A DNA stretch of 64,000 bases, taken from positions 36,847,501-36,911,500 of the forward strand of contig NC_059365.1 in the NCBI RefSeq assembly GCF_019703515.2. The letters run 5' to 3'. The notes below the pieces were generated by a model. That model saw only the letters and a list, made by a program, of their open reading frames with translations. It ran no database searches and had not been told where the DNA came from. The stretch comes from Myxocyprinus asiaticus. Lineage: Eukaryota; Chordata; Actinopteri; Cypriniformes; Catostomidae. Both the position numbers and the translations under genes were made by a program. Of this stretch, positions 43,755 through 57,200 are shown one piece after another (position 1 is the stretch's first letter; the number at the start of each line of letters is the position of its first letter).

Positions 43755-44665
43755 GCTACACTGTGAAAATTCATTGCACTTACTTGTGGGGGTGGGGTTT
43801 CTGACAGAAAACAGACTTTTTTTTCATGGAGCACATTTGAAGCATGTTATCAAGTTGGAAGTGTGTATATATTAAATTCTCATAAGATTTGGAAAAGTCA
43901 AGAACACTGAAAACTCTAATAAGTTGACTTCACTCGATTGATTAAATAAAGCTGTTCCCTCAATTGAATTAAGTAATGGTGTCTCTAAAACTTGTGCAAT
44001 TAAGTTCACTTAACTTGGTGTTCATATAGAATGAACTTAACTATTTAAGTTAAGAGATGCAAGTAGACTTAACTCAGATTTGCTATTTAAATATTGTTGT
44101 TCTACTTAATAATTTTCATTGAATGGACACAAATGTAGGTAATACAATAGCACAACTTGAATAAAGAAGATTTTAACTGATTCTAGGTCAGTAATTAAAC
44201 AAATGTATTTCTCCACAGTAACGCATAGACACCTGTACTTCAGTTGCACATGCACAAGGAGAAAACTATGCTAGAGTTAACAGGGTCCAACTTGACCAAA
44301 AGGCCAACAGATCATACTATGTAAAACAACTATTTGCAATAACATAATACTACAAAAGAGTTAAAAACCTCTATGAATTCTTAATAACAACTATTTGTTC
44401 CCTTTGACCAAGGAAACATGATTAAATAATAAAAGTGCAAGGCATTATGGGTATTCCCTATAGCCTCAATTTTGTACTCAATAGTTTGAATTATTAACAC
44501 TTAAAATCTTAAATCTGTGGATTTTTATTTATTTTTTAAGAAAAATAAGTTCAAGGAACATAGATGTTTGAGTTATGCACCCAAAACTTGACATTTCAAG
44601 TAATGTTGAATTAAGACAAATTGATTTTTCCAGTAAGTACAATTTTAGTGTTTACAGTGAAGTAT
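43755..44665. repeat. Dispersed repeat with 'cactgtgaaaa ... tttacagtg' ends
   Basis: The inverted terminal words cactgtgaaaa and gtgtttacagtg enclose sequence rich in aattaag and aagtt motifs (gttgacttcactcgattgat, aagttcacttaacttggtgt). I infer a non-autonomous DNA element; the family is not identified. Confidence 0.5.
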
Positions 44666-46193
44666 CACCCTGATACTTTAATGTTGAGGGTGTTTTTTGA
44701 GCAGTTAAAAAAAGTTTTGCCAATTTAACAAAGGATTTATCTAAATTAAAATATAGCCCACTGTATGTCTTCGTGAGGGTGTACTGCAAATGTTTTGTAT
44801 TGAAAATGAGCTAAGTGCTGAAGTTGTGGCTTGAGTTGTGGCCTAACAAGCTAAACGTGCGCAGCATTGGTTGTCATTCATTCAAAAAGGGTTCTTTAAT
44901 GTGGAGTTTGCATTATTCTAATGAATGACTGCCTTGGATCAGGGGGTCTATTGGGTCTAAGAGAAGGAAACATGGCATGTTTTAGTTTTATTCACCAGAT
45001 TAAAACCAAATTGCTAGGATAAAGAATAGCATTTAATGTCTCATTTAAATTCCCTTTAAACAGAGATATAAAGTGCTTAACAGCAATCAACCAAGGCCAG
45101 TAACAGTGTAACAGGGTATGAATACCTTTCTCAAGGCCAGTGGCAGAAGATAGTTAGATTTTCATTTCAGTCACCCAGTACAGATTGATCAGTGTCTTTG
45201 ACCAAACGCAGAGGCTCTCTGAGTTTTTGAATACATGCATGTTGGTGCCACTGTGAACTATGCAGGTTTTCTCAAACGGATATGCGAACCCCTGGGATTT
45301 ATGAGAGAACTGCATGTAATAAGATATAACAACAGAAATATTACACAAGTGAACATGCAAAGATGTTGTTCACATTTAACTTAAGAGGTTACATATAAAA
45401 TATCAGAGTGTAGTCTACATCAAGTAGGCTAAGTAATTTAGATCAGGGGTTAAGCTTACACAGAAGTGTGGAACACAAAAAGCAGCTCTTTACAATTTAA
45501 AGCCACTTTAAACACCATTAAGTAACTTCTGTTCTGATCTATGTTTGTGCCTCCTTTTAGGAACATAGCGAACATTTGATTTTGAAGAACATAATGTTAT
45601 ATTCATTCATGGCCACGAGATTGTCCTCAAGATCTACATGAAAACCATGCTTGCACTATTCTGCATCGTAATCACAGTGCATCAACTCAACTTCTTATTT
45701 TTCACATTTTCATCCTACCTGTTTCAAAGAAAATGAACCATACACACAATCATTGAATTCATTATAAACAGGAAGTGACAGCTAATTACACTCCACTGCA
45801 TCAGTCATTGTAGATGTTTTCATCTGATCTACAGATTTTAAGAAAGAAAGAAAGTAAGAAAAACATTAAGAATGCGAGCAAGTACAAGGGGAAGCCAGAA
45901 ACATTAATCAAACAAATTTTGGCATCTCTTATGTTTTTGTCATCTGCATTTTGCACCATCACATTAACCATTAAAATATATGACATCTATTGTTAAACTA
46001 TGTCTAGTTGACCCATAACATGCTCATGAGCCTTCACCCCCCAAATCAAGATTTTTGGTTAAAATTAAGGTGAATAGCAAGTGTACATTTCAAGTGCTGG
46101 TACTAGTCACCATTTCCTTTAAGTTTTCACCATTTTTAATCAAAACTTCATTAGTTTATATGGTCCCGTGGTGAGGCAAATTAAAAAAAAAAT

Positions 46194-46221
46194 ACACACA
46201 CACACACACACACACACACAA
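46194..46221. repeat. (CA)n microsatellite
   Basis: A run of about 28 bp of CA immediately before a tRNA-derived SINE. Confidence 0.92.
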
Positions 46222-46233
46222 GTATTAAATATA

Positions 46234-46430
46234 GGAGCAGTGGTGGCTCAGTGGTTAAGACTCAGGGTTATTGATGAGAAGGTCAGGGGTTCAAGCTCTA
46301 GTACCACCAAGATGCCACTGTTGGGCCCTTGAACAAGGCCCCTGACCCTGTCTGCTCCAGAAAGGGTCAAGGTTAGCTGGGATATGTGAAATCAAATAAA
46401 TTTCACTGTATATATGCAAAAAAATAAAAA
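46234..46430 (+). mobile_element. tRNA-derived SINE (short type)
   Basis: The head is gcagtggtggctcagtggtt (A-box-like) with ggggttcaagctctagtacc (B-box-like). It is followed by ccactgttgggcccttgaac and a tail of aaataaatttcactgta with A-rich end. It is a different family from the SINEs at 27558 and 29829. It is not a tRNA gene, since no acceptor-stem pairing or tRNA 3' half is present. Confidence 0.75.
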
Positions 46431-46868
46431 AAAGTTTGTATAATGTGAGACCAAAATAAAGGCTTCACCTAAGTAGTCTCTCAATTAATAGAAGCACACA
46501 AAAATGAATGCTTATTTTTCAAAACAGCATTTCCTTGTTATTTTATAAACAAATATATATATATATATATAAAAAATGATAAACAATGCTGTAAAATAGT
46601 TTTAGATATAACACAACAGGACATGTCAACTTCCCAGAAGTAGGGTACAATGGCAATAATAAAATAATAATAATTTTTTTAATAATAAAAAAAAACATTT
46701 GCATAAGTTATATAAATGTAACCCCTATTTGTACACTATCACTGTAACCCTCATATTTTTTTTATCAATTTTAATCAAAGCAACCTTCTGTTTTTATTAT
46801 TTTTTCACACAAATTATTTTGCTCCGTCAATATTCATTAAAAATTAAAAAAACTTGATACACTAAAAA

Positions 46869-46876
<8 letters not shown>

Positions 46877-46954
<78 letters not shown>
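46877..46954. repeat. (AG)39 microsatellite
   Basis: A 78-bp uninterrupted AG run preceded by about 14 A. The purine-only strand could form triplex or H-DNA. Confidence 0.96.
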
Positions 46955-46955
<1 letters not shown>

Positions 46956-47154
46956 ATTTTGGTGGTCTTTTAGCCCCATTTACCCTATTTCCATGTCAGC
47001 CACCACAACACTTGAGCGGTATTATGTTTTTAACTTGAATGCTGGCGCGACATTAATAATTAAAGGCGATGAAGCGATTGTTTAATGGAATGGTGTGCAG
47101 AAAATACTCCTTTTTCCCTGAAAGAAATTGCTGAACTTATTGTCATGAGATATC

Positions 47155-47425
47155 TCACCGGTCTCTGTGACAGCACTAGACTTTGATTTAATTTCTGCCT
47201 GTCAATCATTTTTGCACGTGTAGTTACAAGTAGTTGAAGCGGATCATTCAGGTTTAATGTAATGGTGAGATTCATAACAGTTGTCAGCTGAGGGCGCTAT
47301 TTTGCTACTGTTGTGTTTGACAACCGTGAGGAGACGCGCTGCTGTGATGGTCTCAACACTATCTTTAAAGGCTGGTGTCATGGAAAGAGGGCGCGTCGAA
47401 GTTCCAGAATAACACATTTAATGTA
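47155..47425. repeat. Second copy of the repeat at 31765-32085
   Basis: It contains ctgcctgtcaatcattttt, gttgaagcggatcattcagg and gagggcgctattttgctact in the same order as the copy in noa1 intron 6, then a ggaaagagggcg stretch and ttccagaat. Confidence 0.65.
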
Positions 47426-47584
47426 TTTAATCAGTCGACATTCAAAAACACACATATACACATACATCCTCACATCCATAAGCATAGCTGTTACTTAGTT
47501 ACAAACTATTAAGAAACGTTTTGCACTATCCCTTGCACTAAATGATGCTTTATTTTGAAAAAAATAAAAACTCTTGTAGCTGGC

Positions 47585-47760
47585 TTCATGTGATGACGCA
47601 ATTGTAAGTCAGCTCACTCGCTGATCTATAAATCATAACCCGCAGGAAACACTCGCGCACAGTGTGTACAGATCAGACGCAGCGCTCAACTCTCTCACTG
47701 TTACAGTTGGAACCTGTCCGGAAACTTTTCGTCATCCAAGACGTGAAGACTGATAAAGGA
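47585..47760 (+). promoter_or_regulatory. Candidate promoter of the galactosyltransferase gene
   Basis: A TATA-like tataaat at 47627-47633 lies just after a CRE/AP-1-like tgatgacgcaa (47591-47601). It is followed by a CpG-containing stretch (cactcgcgcacagtgtgtac) where transcription could start at about 47655-47665. The 5' UTR then runs, possibly spliced, to the ATG at 48287. This is inference from motifs and position. Confidence 0.45.
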
Positions 47761-48286
47761 CTGGGCATTGGGAGATTATATGGTGGTTAAGAAGAAACCT
47801 GCGACCAAAGTTTAACTCCATCTGGATTTCGTGGAGTTTTACCTGCTCTTGTTTCACCGCCGTCAAAGTGACTTTTATGAGCTTTATATGCGTTTAAACG
47901 TTCGTCATGCTCACGAAGATTAACGGGTCAGTTCTAGGATAGTTCTAGTTTTAGAAAGGGTTTAACTCACGGAAATAAACCAAATGTAGCAGGTCGCGTG
48001 TTATTAACGGAGAACTGAGCTGAGCTACTGAATAATTTAGGTCGATATGTTTATTTAAGAAATCGATTAATATTAAATGTTACAATTTAAACATGATTTA
48101 AACAATATATGACAGGTTTTGTGCCTTCACTTTATTATTAGTATGTTCCCTGAAAGCATAGCAAATTGGAAATACATAGGAAGTGACTGGATTAGACTCT
48201 AAATAACACTTAATCCAACGACATTATTTGTGCTTTTTGTTTGATTTGAGAAGATTTTATAAAGCTGTAATAATTCGACTTTTACA

Positions 48287-51200
48287 ATGCGCGATGCATC
48301 TGGGAACTTCAGTCTTTTGCACAGGACTTGCTCTCTGGTGGTGTTGCTGTGTTTCCTGCACATCTCTGTCACTTTCATATACTATGTTAGAAATTCAGAT
48401 TCAAGGCAGACCTTCGTGCAAAACCAGCAAACCCCACAGGTCCACAGAAAACTGACCGAGCAGAGGGTCACTATAGAGGAAACCAGGCCTCCTTCTCTGT
48501 CTAATGGCACTGAGACAGAGAGAAAGCTGGAAACATGTCCTGACAATCCACCTCAACTGGGTGAGCTGCTGTTTTTAAACTTTTATGGCACGTGTATTTA
48601 TTAGATCGTACATGCTCAGTGAAACACTATGTCATGAAATGTTAGTTACTCTGAATTGTTAATCAGTCTTGGGTATAATCAGTGGGTTATTCACATTTCT
48701 ACTTTCATTTTTATATACTTGTCTGTTTAGTTGGAAGAATCTCACAAATGTCTTGGAGATATTTCACCCCAAAATCACAAGAAAAAGTCAAAGTAATGAT
48801 GAACAATACTTTTACAGCATTTATAAAATATACATATATATACTGTGCAAAAGTTTTAGGCACTTGTGAAAAATGTTGCATAGTGAGGATGTCTTCAAAA
48901 ATAATGCCATAAATAGTTTTGATTTATCACTTAATGTCATACAAAGTCTAGTAAACATTAAAAAGCTAAATCAATATTCGGTGTGACCACCTTTGCCTTC
49001 AAAACAGCCCCAATTCTCCTAGGTACACCTGGACACAGTTTTTCTTGGTTGTTGGCAGATAGGATGTTCCAAGCTTCTTGGAGAATTCACCACAGTTCTT
49101 CTATCTATTTAGGCTGTCTCAATTGCTTCTGTCTCTTTATGTAATCTCAGACTGACTCGATGTTCAGTGGGGGGCTCTGTGGGGGCCATGACATCTGTTG
49201 CAGGGCTCCCTGTTCTTCTGTTCTATTCTATTTGCAAATGTAATGTTTGTCCTATTGACACACTAAAGCTGAAAATATAAATAACCATCTTCTGACAAAT
49301 GTTTTTGTGAAACATCTTGTGTGCCTATGACTTTTGCACAATACTGTATATCCCCCCTTTCCACAGATCCACCGATCACATTGCCTTTTTGCAGTATGAT
49401 TCATCACAGTTTAGTGTTTCTGTGAAAGTGATGGTTCTTGTAAATAATATGACCCATCACTTTGTGTTCCCTGAAACCAGATTTCAAAAACAAAGTCATA
49501 TTTTTGCAGCTGTCGAGACTGTGGGTGTTAAAGTTGACTTCTCTGTGTAACTTTTGTTGACCGTATGGCTGATCTCTTGTGTGTTACTCTAGTAGATTTC
49601 ACATTATCTACTGATGCTCATTCATTTATGTTGAAGTGCCTGAATCTTTAGACCTGTGTGTCACAGTGAAAAATTGATTGAGAAGTTTTGTGTTACACTT
49701 GTAGAAACAGTATAATTAAGTAAATTGTTAAGAGCATTACCTGTGTATGATGAATAATAATGAGACATATAAAGAGTAGTTTTTGACCGATATGGGGTTT
49801 TAAATGGCCGATGCTTGCTAGAGAGCAGTGTAGTCGACATAATGCAGACATATACAGTATAATGTACAATTGAATGACATTAAATAATATGCAAACAAAA
49901 TGACTTTAAAGCTGAAGTTGTGTAATTTAGTCAATGTTGAAAATACTTTCTCCTATCCAAGCTTAATATGTGGATACAAATGTCTTTGTAACTATTTGTA
50001 GATTGATTTTCCCCAAAAAGTATACACACTGTGGCTCTGTGATGCGATCAATACATTGCTTTGTTTGTTTTAGCATTCTGTTTAGCCAGACACCGCAACA
50101 TTGGCTCAACTAAATAATGGCGTAAGTTTGGGGCGGGCCTGTTTTCTTCTTTTTTTAGCAATTCTGTTCAGCTTTAAAGGAATTATTTTTACACAATATT
50201 TACTCAAAACAAAACAAAAATAACTAATGACACGCACTGTTATTAATTGACAAGGCTGTTGTCAGTTTTTGGAAATGACACAAGAGGAACTACCATATGG
50301 AGGATTCAGTGTGCCATATTTATAATAAATCTTTCATTAAAAGCATCAATATATGTATATGTCTTTCAGTAAATAACTGACGCTTTTAACGATTAGTTAA
50401 TTGCAGCAGCTGTAATTGTAAACTTGATTATTTCGATTAATTGTGCAGCCCTAGGTTGAAGTATGAAAACATTTCAGAACATGTTATGTGATAAATGAAA
50501 ATTTCCCCCCAACTGTCCACTGATATATTTCAGAGTCTATAGATTTGCTTGTGTCTTTTTTTTTTTCTCTAGTGGGTCCACTTCGGGTTGAGTTTTCAGA
50601 CCCCGTCACCCTGGACTTGGTGAGGGAGCAGAACCCAGCATTGCAGCCCGGTGGGCGATTTAAACCCAAAGACTGCATCGCCCAGCAGAAGGTGGCCATG
50701 ATCATTCCCTTCAGGAACCGTGACGAGCACCTGAAGTTCTGGCTCTATTACATGCACCCCATCCTACAGCGCCAGCAACTGGACTATGGAGTCTACGTCA
50801 TCATCCAGGTTTGTCTTTTCACCAGTGGTGCAGTAAAACATATTGTTGTAATCTTTGACCTCTGTAGTTGTTGCAAATGCTTTATCTCACATGGGTTCAA
50901 AGGCCTCTGGTACAGTCTGATCTTGTTTAGTCAGAGGGTAAATTTGTTTGCTTGTCATCGTCTTTAAGTAATAGTTAACCCAAAAATGACACTTCTGTCA
51001 TTTTTTACTTCCACTTGTGCCGTTACAAACCTGTTTGACTTTATTTATTCCGTGGAAAAATAAAGGAGAAATTCTGAAGACTCTGCTGGTTGCTATTTTC
51101 CATGCAATTACAGTGAATGGCAACTGAAGCTCTTCGAGTCATATTAACTACTTTCATGATACTTTATAACATTTGCTTTTGTGTCCTTTTAGAAGCTTGA

Positions 51201-54200
51201 AATCCTCAGTTCCCATTCATTGTAATTGCATGGAAAAAAACGGCCTGCGCAACTTTTAAATTTCTTCCAATTATGTTCCACGGAAGAAAGTCTTTGAAGT
51301 TACATTCATTTTTGGGTGAACCAATCCTTTAATTGCCATTTATTTTAAATGCACGTAGAAATTGTGACCCTCCTGTTGCTCTTTCAAAAAAAAATCATCA
51401 AATAAGTTGGGACGGACTTAACCACAGTACTTTATTCAATAAGAGAGCTAAGTGTGCCATAATCTTTGTTTATTCATGTCAGTTGATTGGAAACGATGGT
51501 TCACAATAAGTCTTTCTGATAGTTTCGCAATCATTAGCGCCCTATTGACCTCAAATAAAAGATCTGGTCTGTTGAAAAAGTAAACTGTATGAAAATTCAA
51601 GACCTGTGATTGAGTATGTTTTTCTTATGCAAAACTCTTGTCATTAGTAATGATAAGTTGCCATTAAGCCTGACTTTGTAACATCTCTCACTCCTTTAAT
51701 TTACATTGTCTACTCCCTTTTGTTATCTGGAATGAAAACGCCCTATTAAACAGGCGTGCCGGGACGTGTTTGGCTTGTTTTTGATCTAAGTTCTGAATGC
51801 CCTGATTTCTTTGTTATTTATCCTTTAAAATAATGTAGCTCAAAGCATGTTATTGTTGACTTTGGCAAAACACTTTCAACATGGATGCTCGGCTGTGCTT
51901 TTTTTTCAGAGATCATTTAAAACAAAAACTGTGTCTCGTCCATTTATGTCAGATGTCAAACTAAAGGGATAGTTGACCCAAAAATGAAAATTCTCTCATC
52001 ATTTACTCACACTTGGGTTTGAAGTGTCACAAATCCCAGTTGGGTTTGACTTTCTTTCTTCTGCTGAACACAAATGAAGATTTTTAGAAGAATATCTCGG
52101 CTCTTTTGGTCCATACAATGCAAGTGAATGGTGATCAAAACTTTGAAGCTCCAAAAGCATGTAAAGGAGACATTAAAGTAATCCATAGTACTCTAGTGGT
52201 TTAATCCATGTCTTCAGAAGTGATATGATAGATGTGGGTGAGAAACAGGTCAATACTTAAGTCCTTTTTTACTATCAATCTGCACTTTCATTTTTACTAC
52301 CATATTCTTTTGTTTTGGGCGATTCACATTCTTCATGCATATTGCCACCTACTGGACAGTGAGGAAAATTTATAGTAAAAAATTAAAAATTGATCTGTTT
52401 CTCACCCACACCTATCATATCACTTCTGAAGATATGGATTTAACCACTGGAGTCATTTAGATTACTTTTATGCTGCCTTTGTGCTTTTTGAGCTTCAAAA
52501 TTTTGGTACTCATTCACTTGAATTTTAAGGACCTACAGAGCTGAAATATTCTTCTAAAAAAATCATCGTTTGTGTTCAGCTGAAGAAAGAAAGTCATACA
52601 CATCTGGAATGGCATGAGGGTGAATAAATGATGAGAGAATTTTCATTTTTAGGTGAACTATCCCTTTAATATAAATTCTCAAGATTGAGAATTTATTCCC
52701 TTTTAAGATTTTATGCCATAATACAGTATGTGTAACTAGGGCTATAATAGAATATTAATAATAATATCAAATGTTACAAATAAAAGACTAAATAAAAATA
52801 AGAATTCATTACTAGGACAATTTTTTGCCCCCGTATTTTGAATGTTGGTGGCAATCAATTATTTTTGGGCGCATTTGCGTCCATTTTAGTTGCTGTCTGG
52901 AACGCCTTGGCTCGTTTCTTTTAAAAATCTGTTTTGTAAAATTTTAATTTCCAGGCCTGGAAAAGTCATCTAAAAAAAGTTAAAGTCTTTAAATACCCCA
53001 TGGATTGAGGGGATTTGTGGCTTTGAGTCCTTGAGGTCATCTATCTGCTGGTGTACTTGCAAAAGTTGGCAAAACTAGTTTTTAGCAGATATACATATTA
53101 AAAATGACTGTCTTTTTCTTCTGGATAAACAGACCAAAAATATTGATGAGTGCATTTTTGGGCAGAGAACTTTTCTATACAATGAGAACGTTCCTAGTTT
53201 ATTTAATCGGGTAGAAATTGCTCTTTGTCAGTCCAGTGATTACAAATAAATAAAAAATACTTATCCAGTAATCAGTAATGACTGGAAAAACCATAGAAAT
53301 TCATTGGTCAAAAGGTGTGGGAACCCTGTGTTTTACTTGAGACTCACAAAGAACAGATGTCTTCATCAAATCCATTTATAACAGTCAGTTATCAGTGGTT
53401 TAGACATTTTCCAAAGAAAACAAAAGACAAATGTGTTTCATTAAGTGCGGCTTTGCGCTAAAACATCCTAATATGCTTATCATTGATAGCCAAGAGAGTC
53501 TTGACTTTTGGGCTTTGTCATGTCAACGGCCTTTTCTCTGGGGTCTTACAGATTGTTTTCTCAATTTATACGCAGTCGTTCTTTCTAACTTTTCTCTTGC
53601 TCTCTTTGCCACCCCTTTTCCCTGCACCTTGCATTTTTTTTCTTCCCTTCAATCCTACATTCCTTTCCCTCTTCCTGTCCAAACCTAACCCATTTTTACG
53701 CACATCAGAGACCCTTGTGCTCAGGAAAAGGTGAGATGTCTGCTTGCTCTCTCTCTGGCCAATCACGGTTCGCCTCACTGGCTACGTCTGATGAATGGTA
53801 ATGTTGGCCTCTTGATTATCTGTTTTCTCTGATGTTTCTTGTTTTCTTTTTCTTTGGTGTGTCTATCTGTCTTTCTGTCTCTTAAATCCTGACCTCATTT
53901 CCTCATGAATGGCAACTCCTGTGCCACAAATAGCTACATTTTGTATTGCAAAAAGTGTATTTTAATCTAATCTTTTTGGAAGACCACACTGTAAAAAAAT
54001 ATCTAAACATCCTTTAAACAAGATAAATTTACTGGAAGCAAAATTGTGCAAGATTAAAAAGACTTGTTTCAGAAAATACTTTATATAAGCTATTGACAAA
54101 TAAGGTTGTCATACAGAATTCTGATTCAAAGTAATGGCCAGCATCATCCAATCACTGCCAATCATGTTAAAATAAAATTATACATTATAAATTCTGAATC

Positions 54201-57200
54201 TACGTGCTCATGCTGATTACCATTGTCCCATGTCTGCCAAACATGTTGAGTGATCCAAACATCATCTGCAGCCTGAAACTGAACTTTAAATAGGAAGTTT
54301 GGATTGAATGCACTTAGGATGCTCCCTTGCTCCCTATTTAGTGAATGACTAGTGTGCTGTCTGTCTGCATTGGTCTCAGAACAGTTCGAAATGCATGTTA
54401 TTTTCATCCTAACTCCATATAAAGCCTCTGAAAGCAACATTTTTCAGATTTTGGAAGAACCAATTTATTCTCAATGTGAAAATGCACTACAAATTTAGGA
54501 ATGCATTTACTAATGTTAATGAATGGAACCATATTGTACAGTGAAAATAAAATATAACCAAATTTATATTAAAATAACACATCTGTGGGTAAATGTTGAA
54601 AGTTATTCAAAATAACTACCTTTTTTTTTTTTTTTTAACTTTTGAGGGAATAATGTCCAAAAATGATCAGATGTGGACATCATGTTTATCAGCGCGCTGA
54701 TGAGCGAAAAATCAATAAATTTTTTCTAGCAGCATATCAAACGAAACTAGAGACTAGAGGTTTCAATGAAAAAACCTAAAGAGGTTTCTTACCAGAGGCA
54801 CTTTTGTTGGCTCTGCGCCCATAGAAGCGCTTCACAGAAATCGATGTCATGTTGTTTCACATAACTCGTCGCACCAGAAATGTAACCCTTACGTGACAGT
54901 CTAGAGTCTTGTGAACAGTATTCAGTTGGTTTAAAAGAATTTAAATAATACGTTGTGTATAGCGAAGCCAAAAAACAATGTCCACACATGTGGACGTGGG
55001 GTCGCATGAAGTTAAGGCCCAGAAAGAATAGTAGAATGACTTTCAACTCAGAAATTGAAAAAAATCTCATAATTGTTGAGGTCTTTTTAAGTAATTGTTT
55101 TGTGTGAATTGTATTTTGTTTTAACCTAATAGATCTGGGCAAAAAAATGAGCGTCACGTCATTGACCCATATACATAATTAAGTTTATTTTTCATACCCT
55201 ATTGGAATTTTTGTTAAAGCATATACCTCACTAAATTTTGTTAGATTCTGGATTGAAGCAAGAAAAAAATTACATTGGTGGAAGACAAATAAACTTAATT
55301 CAAGATGCATTCACTGAAAAAGCATCTTTAATATCTAATGCAGTTTTGCAAGTAAATTTGTCAAGTTTGTATCTTGTTTAGATATTTTTACTGGAAAACA
55401 AGCCAAAATACTGATTTGGAAAAAGCAAAATTTTTCAAAGTTTTGAGTGCATTTTTTTTTTCTATGTGATTACTAATGAATCGATTGATTGATGAACCTC
55501 TTCTTATTGTTTTTTTTTATTTTATTATTTTTTTAAAATAAAAAAATAATAAAATAAAAAAACTTGCCCTGGTTACCAGTTTTCAAAAGCCTGCGTACTA
55601 TTTCTCCCAGCCCTATGTGAATAACAAAGCTCTTCATCACTTTCAGTTCTTTGTGTTTTGATTTCTCAAGAGTCGTAATCCCCTCTTTAGTCCCTTTTAA
55701 GTCACTAAAAATATGTGAAAGAAATCCTTCAGTGATACGTTGCAGATCAGATCTGGGTGTTGACATGTGAGACCACCACATAAGGTCCACTGAAAAGCTT
55801 GCTGCAGAAAAGGATGGTCTGGTTCTTTTACTCTGAAAGCACAGTCTACATCTTCTGAAGGGCAACCTGTCTCGGTTTCCTGTGTATTATAAAGGAGAGG
55901 TTGGCTCTGTCTGTTGGGTGCACGGGGGGGTTAACAGATAACTCTGCACCCCTGAGGGTCCTCTGTCATTAAATTTCATTACACAAGCTCAAGTGCTGTT
56001 GTGATGCACTTCAGATGAAGAAAAAGGGACCACATCCATTAATCATGAGCCACAGTGACAAGAGAGACCCAAAGCCAGTGGAAAGTCTTGAATGGCTATT
56101 GGAGATGAGTCACTTTAGAATCTGAAACTTTCAGTCCTTCTGAACCCTCAGGTTTTTCAACATCTCCCTCAAAAGAAGTTCGCCCTAGCTACATGCCGAA
56201 AGTGCCAATCAGATTGTTTTGTTATCCTATGAAAAATCAGATTGCCTTAAAAATACAATACATTTTTACATGAAACAAGTCAAAATCTATATAGCTGTTG
56301 TAACTGAGGCTCCAATATTGTTTGCTTCCAATATTGGCCTAATCAGACTGACGCAGATCCATTTAGAAAACATTATTGTACCCCACTAAATGTTTGTCAA
56401 GTTTTTTTTCTTTCTTTCATTTCTGTCCGTCTTGCACCTGTCTTGACAACTGAAACCGATGAGGAGTGTTTGTAGCCCCAGAGGAAATGATCTCTCGAAT
56501 CACTTCCTTATTGCCGTGAAACCAATCGTATCTGTCCAGAATGACTCATTTAGCCTGACCTTTATGGCTAAAAAGGTCAAATAAAAGCCTTGTTTTATAT
56601 ATTTTTTTTTTTCACATTACTTCTACCCCCACCTTTTATGTTTATCTTATTTGCAAGCATCAGATGTGGAATTTGTAGCACACTATCCACTATTGTTTTT
56701 TACAAGACTTCCTCTCTTCTCACTGGCAGGATGGAGATAGGGCGTTCAATCGTGCCAAACTCCTCAACATCGGTTACGCAGAGGCTCTGAAGGAGTACGA
56801 CTACCAATGTTTTGTCTTCAGTGATGTTGATCTCATTCCCATGGATGATCGCAACATCTACAAGTGCTTCAATCAGCCCAGGCATCTGTCTGTGTCTATG
56901 GACAAGTTTGGCTTCAGGTATTTCTGGTGTTTGTTGACTGTTGTCTCATGTCATGGATTAATGACACATTATGGATTACAAAAGAGCACACTAACAAAAG
57001 AAGTATGATATTAACATTTTTTTTTTTTTTTTTCTGGACATGTATCATGGTTGTACCATGGAATTACCATATGATAAAATCACTGTACCATGGTATCGCC
57101 AAAATACTATATTGTAATTGCTGTGTGTTTGTAATTTTGAAGGTTCATGTGTAATATCGAACATGGCTGCTTATAGGAATGTTTTTGGACGGTTTTCACA

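Larger units (their letters stand above)
43216..47580. other. Intergenic region between rest and the galactosyltransferase gene
   Basis: No gene is recognised here. Contents: an A-run at 43258-43276; a dispersed fish repeat at about 43755-44665 (ends cactgtgaaaattc and gtgtttacagtg, interior tttaagttaagagatgcaag); a CA run, a tRNA-SINE, an AG microsatellite and the repeat copy at 47155-47425, listed separately. Confidence 0.6.

Noticed and set aside
54789..55157. 122-residue minus-strand open frame in a galactosyltransferase intron
   Set aside because: No recognisable domain; the region is repeat-derived or random intron.
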